Source of the DNA: an uncultured Bacilli bacterium
GTDB taxonomy: Bacteria > Bacillota_I > Bacilli_A > RF39 > UBA660
Assembly (NCBI GenBank): GCA_934100165.1
Contig: CAKOPN010000002.1
Span: 142,773 to 206,772, forward strand
Length of the DNA stretch: 64,000 nt
Direction of reading: 5' to 3'
Shown here: positions 8,384 through 17,527 of the stretch, one piece after another
Layout: each line of letters begins with the position of its first letter
Numbering within the stretch: position 1 is the first letter of the stretch
Program-made: the position numbers and the translations under genes
Notes under the pieces: generated by a model
Told to the model about the DNA's origin: nothing
What the model saw: the letters and a program-made list of their open reading frames with translations, nothing else
The model's database searches: none

Positions 8384-9532
8384 ATGAAAAAAATATATAT
8401 AGTTATTTGTTTTATTTTGTTAATTATTCCTAGATGTTCACCATTAGCATTAGAACTTTTGAATGGTGCGAAAAGTGGAGTGCTTTTAGAAGCATCTACT
8501 GGTGAAACTTTATATGAAAAAAATAAAGATGAAAAGGTTTCTATAGCATCTCTTACTAAGATGGTAGCTCAAATAATTATACTTGAAAAAATTGAAGAGG
8601 GAACTTTGAAGTGGGATGATATAGTTACAACTAGTAGTAATGCAGCAGGTATGGGAGGTACTCAGATTTGGCTTGTAGCTGGAGAAAAGATGAGTGTCGA
8701 GGATTTGTTTAAAAGTATGACAATGGCGAGTGCTAATGATGCTACTGTGGCTTTGGCAGAAAAGGTTGCAGGTACTGAGGAAGCGTTTGTTAAACTTATG
8801 AATGATAAAGTTAAAAGTTTAGGACTTGTTAATACAACTTTTGTTAATTGCACTGGTTTTGATGAAGAAGGACATCTTTCTACTGCATATGATTTAGGAC
8901 AGATAGCAAGAGAACTTTTAAAACATGATGAAATACTTAGATTTTCTTCAGTGTATGAAGATTATATAAGAAAAGATACCCCTAATAAATACTGGCTTGT
9001 TAATACAAATAAACTCGTGCGTTTTTATAGTGGTGCTGATGGACTTAAAACAGGATTTACTGATTCTGCTGGATATACAATGGCTGTTACTGCTGAAAGA
9101 GACAATATGAGGCTTATTGCTATCGTTTTAGGTGAAGCATCTGGAAAAGCAAGAAATCAGGATGCTACTGATTTGCTTGATTATGGTTTTAGTACTTATA
9201 AAGTTGATTTGCTTAATAAGAAGAATGAAGTTGTAAAAGAGTTAGAAATAGAAAAAGGAAATAAGAGTAGAGTTAATGCAATACTTAAGCATGATGTATC
9301 AATATTAAGAAAGAAAAGTGACGCAGGTATCAATTATGATACTAGTGTTAAAATAAATGATATTAGATTGCCTTTGAAAAAAGGTGATGTTGTTGGAAAA
9401 TTAGAAGTTTTAGATAATGGAAATGTTATAAAAAGTGAAGATTTAATAATAGATGAAGATGTAAGCAAAATAAATTATTTTAAACATCTTTATAATAGTT
9501 TCAAAAATATTATAAGTGGTAATTTTATATAG
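8384..9532 (+). CDS. Serine-type D-Ala-D-Ala carboxypeptidase (PBP5/DacF-like, S11)
   Basis: 382 residues with a signal peptide (residues 1-~21). The three penicillin-binding motifs are present: SLTK at 56-59 (nucleophile Ser and general-base Lys), SAN near 115, and KTG near 222. A beta-rich C-terminal domain and a final amphipathic helix (HLYNSFKNIISG) fit a peripheral membrane anchor, as in PBP5. It removes the terminal D-Ala from peptidoglycan pentapeptides on the outer face of the membrane. AGGAGG precedes the start by the usual distance. It is divergent from the M15 carboxypeptidase gene. Confidence 0.94.
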   Translation: MKKIYIVICFILLIIPRCSPLALELLNGAKSGVLLEASTGETLYEKNKDEKVSIASLTKMVAQIIILEKIEEGTLKWDDIVTTSSNAAGMGGTQIWLVAGEKMSVEDLFKSMTMASANDATVALAEKVAGTEEAFVKLMNDKVKSLGLVNTTFVNCTGFDEEGHLSTAYDLGQIARELLKHDEILRFSSVYEDYIRKDTPNKYWLVNTNKLVRFYSGADGLKTGFTDSAGYTMAVTAERDNMRLIAIVLGEASGKARNQDATDLLDYGFSTYKVDLLNKKNEVVKELEIEKGNKSRVNAILKHDVSILRKKSDAGINYDTSVKINDIRLPLKKGDVVGKLEVLDNGNVIKSEDLIIDEDVSKINYFKHLYNSFKNIISGNFI

Positions 9533-9614
9533 TTAAAAATAAAATGAATTAAATTTAGAGCATTTTTCCTTTCTTCTTTCATTTATTGTTGTTATAATTT
9601 ACTTGGTGAAGTAG

Positions 9615-9908
9615 TTTGAAAAAGATGATGATGGCCTTAATGAGGCTTATCGTGAGCTTTTTGAAGAAACTGGAATTAGCAAAAACGATGTAGAGTTAGT
9701 ATATTTTATGAATTTATCTTATATTAAGTGGAATAAAGAATTAGAAGTATATTATGGTATTTTGAATAAGAATATTACATTGAAAGAAGAAGTTAATAAG
9801 CTTGCATGGGTTTCTTCTAATGACAATTTTTTTGACATGTCGAGGTATGCTGGTGAGGAAAATATTGGTCATATTATAGAGGAAATTAAAATTGATTTGA
9901 AGAAGTAG
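9615..9908 (+). pseudogene. Nudix hydrolase remnant lacking its 5' half
   Basis: The frame after a TAG at 9612-9614 reads FEKDDDGLNEAYRELFEETGI and continues to TAG at 9906. It contains the second half of the Nudix box (REL.EETGI, metal-binding Glu residues) and a normal C-terminal Nudix half. The glycine side of the box and the whole N-terminal half are missing, and no start codon exists before an internal ATG at 9708. The preceding 80 bases are A/T-rich filler. I read it as a decayed gene. A short product from 9708 would lack the catalytic box. Confidence 0.75.
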
Positions 9909-9916
9909 GGTATTAA

Positions 9917-10120
9917 ATGAGTAAGTATGATTTGTTATGGAAACATATAAAAGAGAAAAATGAAAAAGAATATGTATTAACTTATGCAGATATTGAGAAA
10001 ATACTTGGGTTTAGTATAGATCGTTCATTTTTAAAATATAAAAATGAACTAGCTGAATATGGTTACAAAGTTTCTAAAATCTCTATGAAAAAAAAGAAAA
10101 CTTTGTTTGAAAAAATTTAA
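9917..10120 (+). CDS. Small conserved protein of unknown function
   Basis: 67 residues: an N-terminal KYDLLWKHIKEKN helix, an 'LTYADIEKILGFSIDRSFL.YK.EL' centre and a basic 'YGYKVSKISMKKKKTLFEKI' tail. I have seen this pattern in small Firmicutes proteins (possibly the DUF7662 family), where the tail normally reads GKISMKEKTV. No function is established. The SD is weak (TAGGG). It lies eight bases after the Nudix remnant, so it may be carried along with it. Confidence 0.6.
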   Translation: MSKYDLLWKHIKEKNEKEYVLTYADIEKILGFSIDRSFLKYKNELAEYGYKVSKISMKKKKTLFEKI

Positions 10121-10191
10121 TTGAGAATATATGTACAAATAAGAGGATTTGAATAAGTTCTCTTTTTTTCTCTTAAAAAGTTTAAAAACAA

Positions 10192-10219
10192 TTGACTTTT
10201 TTTAATTTTTATTTATAAT
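10192..10219 (+). promoter_or_regulatory. Main promoter of the pilus operon
   Basis: TTGACT (10192-10197), 16 bases, TATAAT (10214-10219). This is the best promoter match ahead of the seven-gene pilus unit and leaves a leader of about 75 bases before the first start codon. Confidence 0.75.
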
Positions 10220-10302
10220 AAAAGCCATTCTTATTTATTAGGGAGAATATTTGCTAAAACTAAAAAGTAGATGAAATTTGTTAACGGTTAGGCGGGGTTG
10301 TA

Positions 10303-10626
10303 ATGGTTGAACAAAAAAATGTGCGAAAAATGTCGAGAAAAGAGCTTTTAGAGGTTTTGGTTTTACAAAGCAGGAAGATAGATTTCTTAGAAGAAGAGCT
10401 TGCTAAAAAAGACAAGATAATTAGTGATAGAAAGATATTACTAAAAGAATCTGGCTCAATTGCTGAAGCATCTCTTAGACTTAATGATATTTTTAAAATA
10501 GCTCAAAATAGCGCTGATGACTATTTGAAAAGTATCGAGGCAATGAAGATAAAAGAAGAAAAACTTCTTCAAAAATTAGAGAAAGAAAAAGCAAAGCTTG
10601 CAAAATCAAAAAAAGAAAAAAAATAA
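10303..10626 (+). CDS. Small coiled-coil protein, first gene of the pilus operon
   Basis: 107 residues and cytosolic, with no signal peptide. It is almost wholly helical: MSRKELLEVLVLQSRKIDFLEEELAKKDKII, then SGSIAEASLRLNDIFKIAQNSADDYL, then a Lys/Glu-rich coil ending in KKEKK. Similar small proteins sit beside signal peptidase and pilus genes in Lachnospiraceae-type genomes, sometimes mislabelled as DNA repair proteins. No enzymatic motif is visible. It is 24 bases upstream of the signal peptidase gene and shares its promoter, which suggests a role in pilus export or regulation; that is inference. Confidence 0.7.
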   Translation: MVEQKNVRKMSRKELLEVLVLQSRKIDFLEEELAKKDKIISDRKILLKESGSIAEASLRLNDIFKIAQNSADDYLKSIEAMKIKEEKLLQKLEKEKAKLAKSKKEKK

Positions 10627-10650
10627 AGATATTAAAGGAAATTTTGGAAA

Positions 10651-11241
10651 ATGGCGGATAAGAAAAGTAAAGAAGAAATAATAATACCTTCTACTAAAGA
10701 GTTGGAAGCTGAATTACATAACGAAAAGTATAAATCAAAATATAAAAAGATTTTGAAGAGCACTGTGTACATCCTTTTGATTGTAGTAGCAATTTCTGCA
10801 ATTGTTGCAACACTTGTATTTCCAGTATTGAAGATATATGGTACTTCAATGTCACCTGTTGTTAATAATGGAGATATAGTGGTTGCTGTTAAAAAAAATA
10901 AATTTAAATCTTCAGATGTTGTTGCTTTTTATTATAATAACAGAATACTTGTTAAAAGAGTTATAGCAACACCTCAAGATTGGGTAAATATAGATGAAGA
11001 TGGAAAAATCTATGTTAATAATGTATTACTTGATGAGTCTTATACTTATGGTAAAACTGTTCAAGGTGATATAGAGTATCCTTTTCAAGTTCCTAGTGAT
11101 TCCTACTTTGTCCTTAGCGATCAAAGAGAAATAATGGTTGACTCTAGAAATAAAGAAATAGGATGTATCAAACAAGAAGATATAGTGGGGAAAGTCGTTT
11201 TCAAAGTTTGGCCTGTAGGTCGCTTTGGCTTAGTTAAGTAA
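10651..11241 (+). CDS. lepB: Signal peptidase I of the pilus locus
   Basis: 196 residues. After a charged cytoplasmic N-terminus (~42 residues) there is one membrane helix, then the S26 catalytic domain: GTSMSP with nucleophile Ser66, the VKRV segment with general-base Lys102, and a late DSRNKEIG box. The DSR.K.IG pattern is conserved in type I signal peptidases. It cleaves signal peptides on the outer membrane face. Dedicated signal peptidases are common in Gram-positive pilus islands, where they help pilin maturation. It sits between the coiled-coil gene and the tip adhesin (23-base gap). Confidence 0.93.
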   Translation: MADKKSKEEIIIPSTKELEAELHNEKYKSKYKKILKSTVYILLIVVAISAIVATLVFPVLKIYGTSMSPVVNNGDIVVAVKKNKFKSSDVVAFYYNNRILVKRVIATPQDWVNIDEDGKIYVNNVLLDESYTYGKTVQGDIEYPFQVPSDSYFVLSDQREIMVDSRNKEIGCIKQEDIVGKVVFKVWPVGRFGLVK

Positions 11242-11264
11242 CAATTTTTTGGGGAGGATTTTGG

Positions 11265-14159
11265 ATGAAGAAGATATTTAAAAAGTTTTTTGCTATTATA
11301 TTGGTTATTTTAACGTGTGCATCTTCAATACTTACAACATATGCTTCTATTAACACATCTGTTATAGAAGGACTTAAACAAGTAGTTGAACAAGGTGGAG
11401 AAAATGACACAAATACAGTTGGAGAAAAAGATGGTGTTAAAGTAAGCAAAACAATTACTGAAACAGAATTTGAAAACTACTTTGATATTAAATTAACAGT
11501 AGAAACAAATGAAATGCTTGCTCAACCAGATTTATCTGTAGTGCTTGTAATGGATGTTTCAAACACTATGACTTATGCTTTTGGCAATACAACAAGATTA
11601 CTTGCGGCACAGGAAGCAGGTAAGAATTTCCTTGATAAATTTGCAGCTAATTCAATAGGTGTTAATGCAACTAGAAAAATTGGTTTTGTTGCATTTAACT
11701 CTAATGCACATAACATCTTCGGTTTAACTTCTATTGCTGATAACGATGCTAGAGATAGTTTGAAAAATACAATGGTAAATGAAACCAACAAAATTGTAAA
11801 TGCATCTGGTTATGCAAGTTCACATGATAGATTTACTAATATTGAAGCTGGCTTAAAAATGGCAAGAGATATGTTAAATGGATCAAGTGCTAAAAATAAA
11901 TACATTATATTCTTATCAGATGGATTCCCAACAACTTATATAAAGAGTGATTATACTGGTTATGATACTTATGATTCTAGTGGTACTAGATTTAAAGATC
12001 GTGTACGTAACAAACCATGTGTTCACGGTGTTAGTTATAGTGATGAAGCTGCTATTAGAGCTAGAAAAATGGCTTCTAGTATTAAGAGTGATGGAACTGT
12101 TAAGGTATATTCAGTAGGTATTGATATTGGTGGTCAAACTATAAAACAATATGTTAATCAAACTAATAACTCAAGTTATTTTTCAGTAGTTGATAGATAT
12201 TCTGATTCATATGAAATAGGAAGTGCAGATTCTGCAGATAGTTATAAAAACTGGCTAAAAAATAGTATAGGTTCAGGATATTATTATGATAGTACAAATT
12301 TTTCTGGATTAAATGATGCTTTCAATAAAATATTTGAAGATATTATGAAATCTTCAGAAGCAACATGGGTTGCAGAAGATCCAATGAATACTTCTGGCAA
12401 CACTAAAAATATACAGTTTGTTGGAATATATAATGATGATAAAACAAATATCTATCCTTCTATTAATCAAGGAACAGGTTTTCAAAATACAGCAAGTTAT
12501 GATGAAAGTGGCGACAGAATAACTTGGGATTTGAAAAAATCTGGTTATACAACTAGAAAAGAAGGAAATGTTACTTATTATAAATATGAACTTAATTATC
12601 GTATAAGACTACAAAATGAACTTGAAGATTTTGATATAAACAAAATATACAAAACAAATGGTATAACTAGACTTACTTATGTCGTAAGAAATAACGAAGT
12701 ATTATCAGATAATAAATACATAGATTTTCCAATACCTAGTGTAGTAGGTTATTTAGGGAACTTGTCATTTAATAAAATGTCTAATTATACAAATGGACCT
12801 TTAAGTGGAGCAAAATTTGAACTTGTTCATGATGAAAACTGTAATCTTCACGATTCAAGAAAATATCCAAAAACAATTAGACTTGAAGCAATTTCTGATG
12901 AAAATGGTATTGTAAACTTTGATAAAATACCATCTGGACATAAATATATCTTAAGAGAAATTGAAGCTCCTAGTGGCTATATTAAGAGCGATGATGAATA
13001 TAACGTTACTGTTACATATGGAGAGACAATATCAAACCTTCCAGAGAATAATAAAATTTATAATACTATTGAAACTGGTGACATTGAAATAGAAAAAAAT
13101 GTTACTTGGGGAGATAAAAACAAAGACTTTGATTTTGAAATTGAAGCTGATGTAATTGATGGTAATTATGAAGCGGAAAGATATATAAATGATGTTTTAG
13201 ATCAGTCTTTTGAAGGCACTGTACACTTTGAAAACAAAAAAACACAATTTAAGTTGAAACATAATGAACGTCTAGTAATTAGAAAATTGCCATCAGATGT
13301 TAGATACAAAGTAACGGAAAAAGAAGAAAGTGATTATATAATTACGAGTTCAGGAAGTACAGGAACAATCAAAAAGAACGAAACATCTAGTGTAATATTC
13401 TATAACCAAAAGAAACCAGAACCAGTAAAAGTAAAATTTAAAGCTATAAAAACAATGGATGGTGATGCTCCTAGTCAAACATTTACTTTCGTTTTGACTG
13501 ATGAGAATGGTAACATCATTCAAACTAAAACTAATTCTGGTAAAGATATATTATTTGACGAAATAGTTTTTGATAAAGAAGGACAATATATTTACTTTAT
13601 AAAAGAAGTAATACCAACAGATCAAGGTAACATTATTTATGATGATACAGTATATAAAGTTATAGTAAATGTTACTAAAGATAATGATTATAAAGCTAGT
13701 GTTGAGTATTATGTTGAAGGAAGTAATGCATGTATTACTGAAATATTGTTTAGAAATAGAACAAAACCAGTAGATGTTAAAGTTGAAAAAAGATGGGAAA
13801 ACATGGGAAGTATAAATATTCCGGGAGAAATAAAAGTACAACTTTATAGAAATGGTGTACCTTATCAAGTGGTTTCTTTATCAAGTGTAAACAATTGGAC
13901 ATACACTTGGATAGGTCTTGATGGTAGATATCAATACACTGTAGATGAAGTTGAAGTACCACAGTATTTCTATAAGAAAGTGCAAAAGAGTAATGCAGAA
14001 GAAAATTACTGGATAATCACTAATGTAAACACTTTAACAGTTGTGTTGCCAGAGACTGGTGGAAGGGGTTCTGAAAATTATATACTAACGGGAGCAAGCA
14101 TGATGCTACTTTCGTTTGTAGTAGGATGTGTTTATAAACTAAAGAAAAAAGAAAGCTAG
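11265..14159 (+). CDS. Pilus tip adhesin with VWA, CNA-B and FctA-type domains, LPETG anchor
   Basis: 964 residues. A signal peptide (1-~27) is followed by a von Willebrand A domain whose metal site reads D97-V-S99-N-T101, with FLSDGFPT further on. After it comes a SpaA/CNA-B-like domain (SGAKFEL...GYIKSDDEY), another beta domain, an FctA/Spy0128-type pilin linkage domain (about 720-850: KFKAIKTMDGDAPSQTFTF...IYFIKEV) and a CNA-B domain (VKVEKRWENMG...YTVDEVEVP). The C-terminus has LPETGG, a membrane helix and KKKES, the class C sortase substrate pattern. By order of domains and gene position this is the tip or ancillary adhesin. CNA-B domains often form internal isopeptide bonds. The start has a GGGGAGG SD. 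Confidence 0.92.
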   Translation: MKKIFKKFFAIILVILTCASSILTTYASINTSVIEGLKQVVEQGGENDTNTVGEKDGVKVSKTITETEFENYFDIKLTVETNEMLAQPDLSVVLVMDVSNTMTYAFGNTTRLLAAQEAGKNFLDKFAANSIGVNATRKIGFVAFNSNAHNIFGLTSIADNDARDSLKNTMVNETNKIVNASGYASSHDRFTNIEAGLKMARDMLNGSSAKNKYIIFLSDGFPTTYIKSDYTGYDTYDSSGTRFKDRVRNKPCVHGVSYSDEAAIRARKMASSIKSDGTVKVYSVGIDIGGQTIKQYVNQTNNSSYFSVVDRYSDSYEIGSADSADSYKNWLKNSIGSGYYYDSTNFSGLNDAFNKIFEDIMKSSEATWVAEDPMNTSGNTKNIQFVGIYNDDKTNIYPSINQGTGFQNTASYDESGDRITWDLKKSGYTTRKEGNVTYYKYELNYRIRLQNELEDFDINKIYKTNGITRLTYVVRNNEVLSDNKYIDFPIPSVVGYLGNLSFNKMSNYTNGPLSGAKFELVHDENCNLHDSRKYPKTIRLEAISDENGIVNFDKIPSGHKYILREIEAPSGYIKSDDEYNVTVTYGETISNLPENNKIYNTIETGDIEIEKNVTWGDKNKDFDFEIEADVIDGNYEAERYINDVLDQSFEGTVHFENKKTQFKLKHNERLVIRKLPSDVRYKVTEKEESDYIITSSGSTGTIKKNETSSVIFYNQKKPEPVKVKFKAIKTMDGDAPSQTFTFVLTDENGNIIQTKTNSGKDILFDEIVFDKEGQYIYFIKEVIPTDQGNIIYDDTVYKVIVNVTKDNDYKASVEYYVEGSNACITEILFRNRTKPVDVKVEKRWENMGSINIPGEIKVQLYRNGVPYQVVSLSSVNNWTYTWIGLDGRYQYTVDEVEVPQYFYKKVQKSNAEENYWIITNVNTLTVVLPETGGRGSENYILTGASMMLLSFVVGCVYKLKKKES

Positions 14160-14215
14160 GATCTTTAAATATTAGTTAAAACATGTCTGATAAATAAAAT
14201 AATGGAGGAAAGAAA

Positions 14216-15742
14216 ATGAAGACTTTAAAGAAAATAATGTCACTAATGTTATTCGCTATTGTAACAGTTATGCTTACTTTAACAGTTAATGCTGCTGGTA
14301 ATGGTACTATTACAGTAAACGGAACAACAGAAGGTAAAACTTATGAAATTTACAAGATATTTGATTTGACATTATCTGGATCAGGGGCCAGTGCCAAAGT
14401 CGCTTATACAATCGATACAGATTGGACAGCATTCTTTGCAACTGGTGGACTTGGAGAAAGTTACATCACTGATACAAATTCAGGTAATTTAAGTTCAATC
14501 ATTGTTAATGGAAAAGTTAAGTATATTAACATTACTGAAACAAACGTTGCTGAGTTTGCTCAAGCAGCACTAGAATATGCTAGTAGAAACAATATTGCAG
14601 CAGATGATTCTAAAGAAGGCACTAGAGATGGAAGATTAGTTTTTGATGGCCTTGATTTAGGTTACTACCTAGTTTATCCAAAGGGAGCTACTGAAATTTT
14701 AGATGGAAATGCTTCAATTTGTTCATTAACTTCAACAGTTCCAACTGCAGAAGTTAACGTAAAAGCTGGTTATCCAACTATTGATAAAGTTGCTGATAAA
14801 ACAAATGTAGACGTTGGAGAAATCGTTACATTTACAGTAACAGGAACAGTTCCAAATACAAAAGGATATATAAAATATAGATATGTTCTTAAGGATACAA
14901 TGAGTGCCGGATTACTATTTAATGAAAACCTAGCTAACCTAAAAGTAGTTATTGATGGAAATGAAATTGATCCAAGTAGATATTCATTAGCAATTGCTAA
15001 CAATGGATTTGTACTAGAATTTGATATGACTAAATTCCAAGCATATGTTGGAAAAGATGTTGTGGTTACTTATCAAGCAAAAGTAACAGAAGAAGCTATT
15101 AAGAGTACTACTACTAAGAATAGACTTACACTAGAATATAGTAATAATCCTAAAAATGCTGAAGAAATGGTACCAACACCACCTATTGAAGTACCAGTAT
15201 ATAGTTCAAAAGTTACAGTTAAGAAAATTGATGCTAATAACAATGAAACACTACTTAGTGGTGCAAAATTCGTATTAACTAAAAGAGAAGGTAACAAAAC
15301 TTTATACTACAGAGCAATCAATAAAGATGGAAACTTCATCACTTCTACTGATACAACTTTAGTTTCTGTAGCAAGTAACGTAGAAGTAGTTGAATGGGTT
15401 GAAGATATAGCTAATGCTACAGTATTAGTTACTGATGCAAATGGTAATGCAGTATTCAATGGTATGAAAAATGGTACATACTATTTAGTAGAAACTGAAG
15501 CACCAGAAGGATACAATAAACTTACTGAGCCAGTTGAAATTAAAGTTGGTTACAATGAAAATAATCAATTAGTAGAAGCAGGTGTTGATCATAACGTTTC
15601 TGTTGAAAATAATTCAGGAACACAATTACCAACAACTGGTGGAATGGGTACTACATTATTTGTAGTGTTAGGTTCACTACTAGTTATGGGAACAGCAATT
15701 GTTCTAGTAACAAATAAGAGAATGGCTAGCGAAGAAATATAG
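14216..15742 (+). CDS. Backbone (major) pilin, isopeptide-forming, LPTTG anchor
   Basis: 508 residues with a signal peptide ending near VNAAG. The N-terminal domain (NGTITVNGTTEGKTYEIYKIFDL...DGLDLGYYLVYPKG) and the middle domain (YPTIDKVADKTNVDVGEIVTFTVTG...) match the 'fimbrial isopeptide formation D2' type backbone pilins. A C-terminal SpaA-like domain carries the E-box (GTYYLVETEAPEGYNKL), and the sorting signal is LPTTGG plus helix plus KRMASEE. The classic WxxxVxVYPK pilin motif is not found. The likely linking Lys lies in VYPKG (domain 1) or VNVKAGYP (the domain 1-2 junction). It sits directly before the class C sortase, the usual backbone position. Confidence 0.9.
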   Translation: MKTLKKIMSLMLFAIVTVMLTLTVNAAGNGTITVNGTTEGKTYEIYKIFDLTLSGSGASAKVAYTIDTDWTAFFATGGLGESYITDTNSGNLSSIIVNGKVKYINITETNVAEFAQAALEYASRNNIAADDSKEGTRDGRLVFDGLDLGYYLVYPKGATEILDGNASICSLTSTVPTAEVNVKAGYPTIDKVADKTNVDVGEIVTFTVTGTVPNTKGYIKYRYVLKDTMSAGLLFNENLANLKVVIDGNEIDPSRYSLAIANNGFVLEFDMTKFQAYVGKDVVVTYQAKVTEEAIKSTTTKNRLTLEYSNNPKNAEEMVPTPPIEVPVYSSKVTVKKIDANNNETLLSGAKFVLTKREGNKTLYYRAINKDGNFITSTDTTLVSVASNVEVVEWVEDIANATVLVTDANGNAVFNGMKNGTYYLVETEAPEGYNKLTEPVEIKVGYNENNQLVEAGVDHNVSVENNSGTQLPTTGGMGTTLFVVLGSLLVMGTAIVLVTNKRMASEEI

Positions 15743-15771
15743 TATTTGCTTAAATTCATAGGAGAAGTAAT

Positions 15772-16596
15772 ATGAGGGGAAAAAAAGTTACTTTAGTTTT
15801 ACTTATTATATTTTTTGTAGGATTATCCATTCTTTTATATCCGATGGTTAGTCAATATTTGAACTCTAAAGTTCAGTCAAAAGCTATTGATGACTATGAA
15901 AAGAAATTTTCTAATATTAGTAGTGACGATTATAAGAAGATGTTTGAAGAAGCTAAAAGATATAATGAAGAATTATTGAAACTTGACTATCCGCTTGCTC
16001 AATATAATAAATTAACTGAATATAATGATATTCTTAATTTAAATGATAATGGAATGATAGGGTATGTTTCTATTGAAAAAATAAAAGTAGAATTACCAAT
16101 TTATCATGGAACAAGTTCTGCAGTTTTAAATGTTGCAGCAGGTCACATGGAAGGAAGTAGTCTTCCAGTTGGGGGAGAAAGTACACATAGTATAATCTCA
16201 GCGCACAGAGGACTTCCTTCTTCTAGACTTTTTACAGATTTGGACAAGATGGAACTTGGTGATACATTTACGATAACTGTATTAAATCAGACTTTAACTT
16301 ATCAAGTTGATAAAATTGAAGTTATAGAACCAAAAGAGGTCAAATCACTTGAAATAATTGAAGGTGAAGACTATGTTACACTTCTTACTTGTACGCCATA
16401 TGGTATAAATACACATAGACTTTTGGTAAGAGGTAAAAGAATAGAAAATGTAAATAAGAAGAAACTATATGTTACATATGAAGCCTATAAAGTAGATAGA
16501 TTTATAGTAACAATAGCGATAGCTTTACCAATCTTGCTTGGTTTAATCATATATGTTATGTTTAAACCTTCAGGAAGCAAAAAAGGAGGAATCTAG
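15772..16596 (+). CDS. srtC: Class C (pilin-polymerising) sortase
   Basis: 274 residues. An N-terminal helix (8-26), a helical segment, the sortase barrel and a second C-terminal membrane helix (~243-263) give the two-helix layout of class C enzymes. Catalytic residues are His145 (SAHRGLP), Cys207 (TLLTCTPYG) and Arg216 (HRLLVRG). It joins pilins through LPxTG Thr to a pilin Lys. The lid segment that usually shows DPF/DPW reads LDYPLAQYN, so the canonical lid Asp-Pro-aromatic is absent. It is the only catalytically complete sortase in the window. Confidence 0.94.
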   Translation: MRGKKVTLVLLIIFFVGLSILLYPMVSQYLNSKVQSKAIDDYEKKFSNISSDDYKKMFEEAKRYNEELLKLDYPLAQYNKLTEYNDILNLNDNGMIGYVSIEKIKVELPIYHGTSSAVLNVAAGHMEGSSLPVGGESTHSIISAHRGLPSSRLFTDLDKMELGDTFTITVLNQTLTYQVDKIEVIEPKEVKSLEIIEGEDYVTLLTCTPYGINTHRLLVRGKRIENVNKKKLYVTYEAYKVDRFIVTIAIALPILLGLIIYVMFKPSGSKKGGI

Positions 16597-16597
16597 T

Positions 16598-17527
16598 ATG
16601 AAAAAGAAAATGATGTTTTTACTGTTAATCATTACAATGTTATTGTTTCCAGTAAAAATAAATGCTTTAAATACCACAGAGGCTAAAGATAAAATAGATA
16701 CTAGCAGAACTGGTACACTTGCATTAAGCTTTGTTTATGATGACTTAAAGTTTAATAATATCGAAGTGAAACTATACCATATTGCAAATTTTACAGAAGA
16801 TTATCAATTTGAAATGACTTCTAATTTTGCTAGTTATAAAATTAAACTTAATGGTTTAAAAACTGATGAGGAGTGGAATAGCGTTAAAGAAACTCTAGAT
16901 TCTTATATTGAAGCTGATGCAATAGATTCTGATGATGTTAAATCTATAAGTAACAATTCAGTTTTATTTACTGGTTTGACTCCAGGTTTATATTATGTAA
17001 AGGTACCTGTTATAACGACAGATAAATATATTTTAAGATTTGAAAATGTACTTATCAGTGTACCAGAGTTGTATGAAGATGGTACTTGGAATTACGAAGT
17101 AAAAGCTTTCCCAAAAGCTGAAAGTTATGAACCAATATATGAAGAAGTTCGTTATTCAGTTGTAAAAGTGTGGAAAGATAAAAAGTGGAATAGACCAAAT
17201 AACGTAGATATAGAAATTTATAAAGATGGTCAACTTATTGAAAAAATAACTTTATCAAGTGATAACAATTGGAGTTATAGTTGGGTAGCACTTGAAGATG
17301 GAAGTAGTTGGAAAGTTGTTGAAAGAAATGTTCCAAAAGGCTATACAGTATCAATAAGAAAAAATAATTATAAATTTACAGTAGTTAATAGCGATGAACC
17401 AGATAATCCTAGGACAGGTGATAATATTAACTTATATATGTACTTGTTTGTAGCATCACTTTCTGGACTTGTATTATTAAGTATAGGTCTAGTTTTGAAG
17501 GATAAGAAAAATTCAAATGAAAATTAG
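16598..17527 (+). CDS. Minor/basal pilin with pilin-type motif and NPRTG sorting signal
   Basis: 309 residues from the ATG at 16598, chosen because GGAGG lies nine bases upstream and a signal peptide (MKKKMMFLLLIITMLL...INA) starts there; an upstream in-frame ATG at 16553 lies inside the sortase gene. The N-terminal domain resembles FctB-like minor pilins and ends with W164-NYEV-KAFPK173, close to the WxxxVxVYPK pilin motif. A CNA-B domain (VVKVWKDKKWNRPNNV...KVVERNVPKGYTV) follows, then NPRTGD, a helix and a short KDKKNSNEN tail. NPxTG differs from the LPxTG of the other two pilins of the operon. It is probably the cell-wall anchoring or base subunit (inference). Confidence 0.85.
   Translation: MKKKMMFLLLIITMLLFPVKINALNTTEAKDKIDTSRTGTLALSFVYDDLKFNNIEVKLYHIANFTEDYQFEMTSNFASYKIKLNGLKTDEEWNSVKETLDSYIEADAIDSDDVKSISNNSVLFTGLTPGLYYVKVPVITTDKYILRFENVLISVPELYEDGTWNYEVKAFPKAESYEPIYEEVRYSVVKVWKDKKWNRPNNVDIEIYKDGQLIEKITLSSDNNWSYSWVALEDGSSWKVVERNVPKGYTVSIRKNNYKFTVVNSDEPDNPRTGDNINLYMYLFVASLSGLVLLSIGLVLKDKKNSNEN

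Noticed and set aside
10252..10275. Seven-codon TTG-started frame in the pilus leader
   Set aside because: GGGAG lies upstream, but such short frames arise by chance and nothing else supports attenuation.
13551..13962. Minus-strand open frames opposite the tip adhesin
   Set aside because: Shadows of the coding strand: no SD, low-complexity Tyr/Ile/Phe products and no family features.
16553..16597. Upstream start for the minor pilin
   Set aside because: It lies inside the sortase gene and precedes the SD. The ATG at 16598 begins a proper signal peptide.
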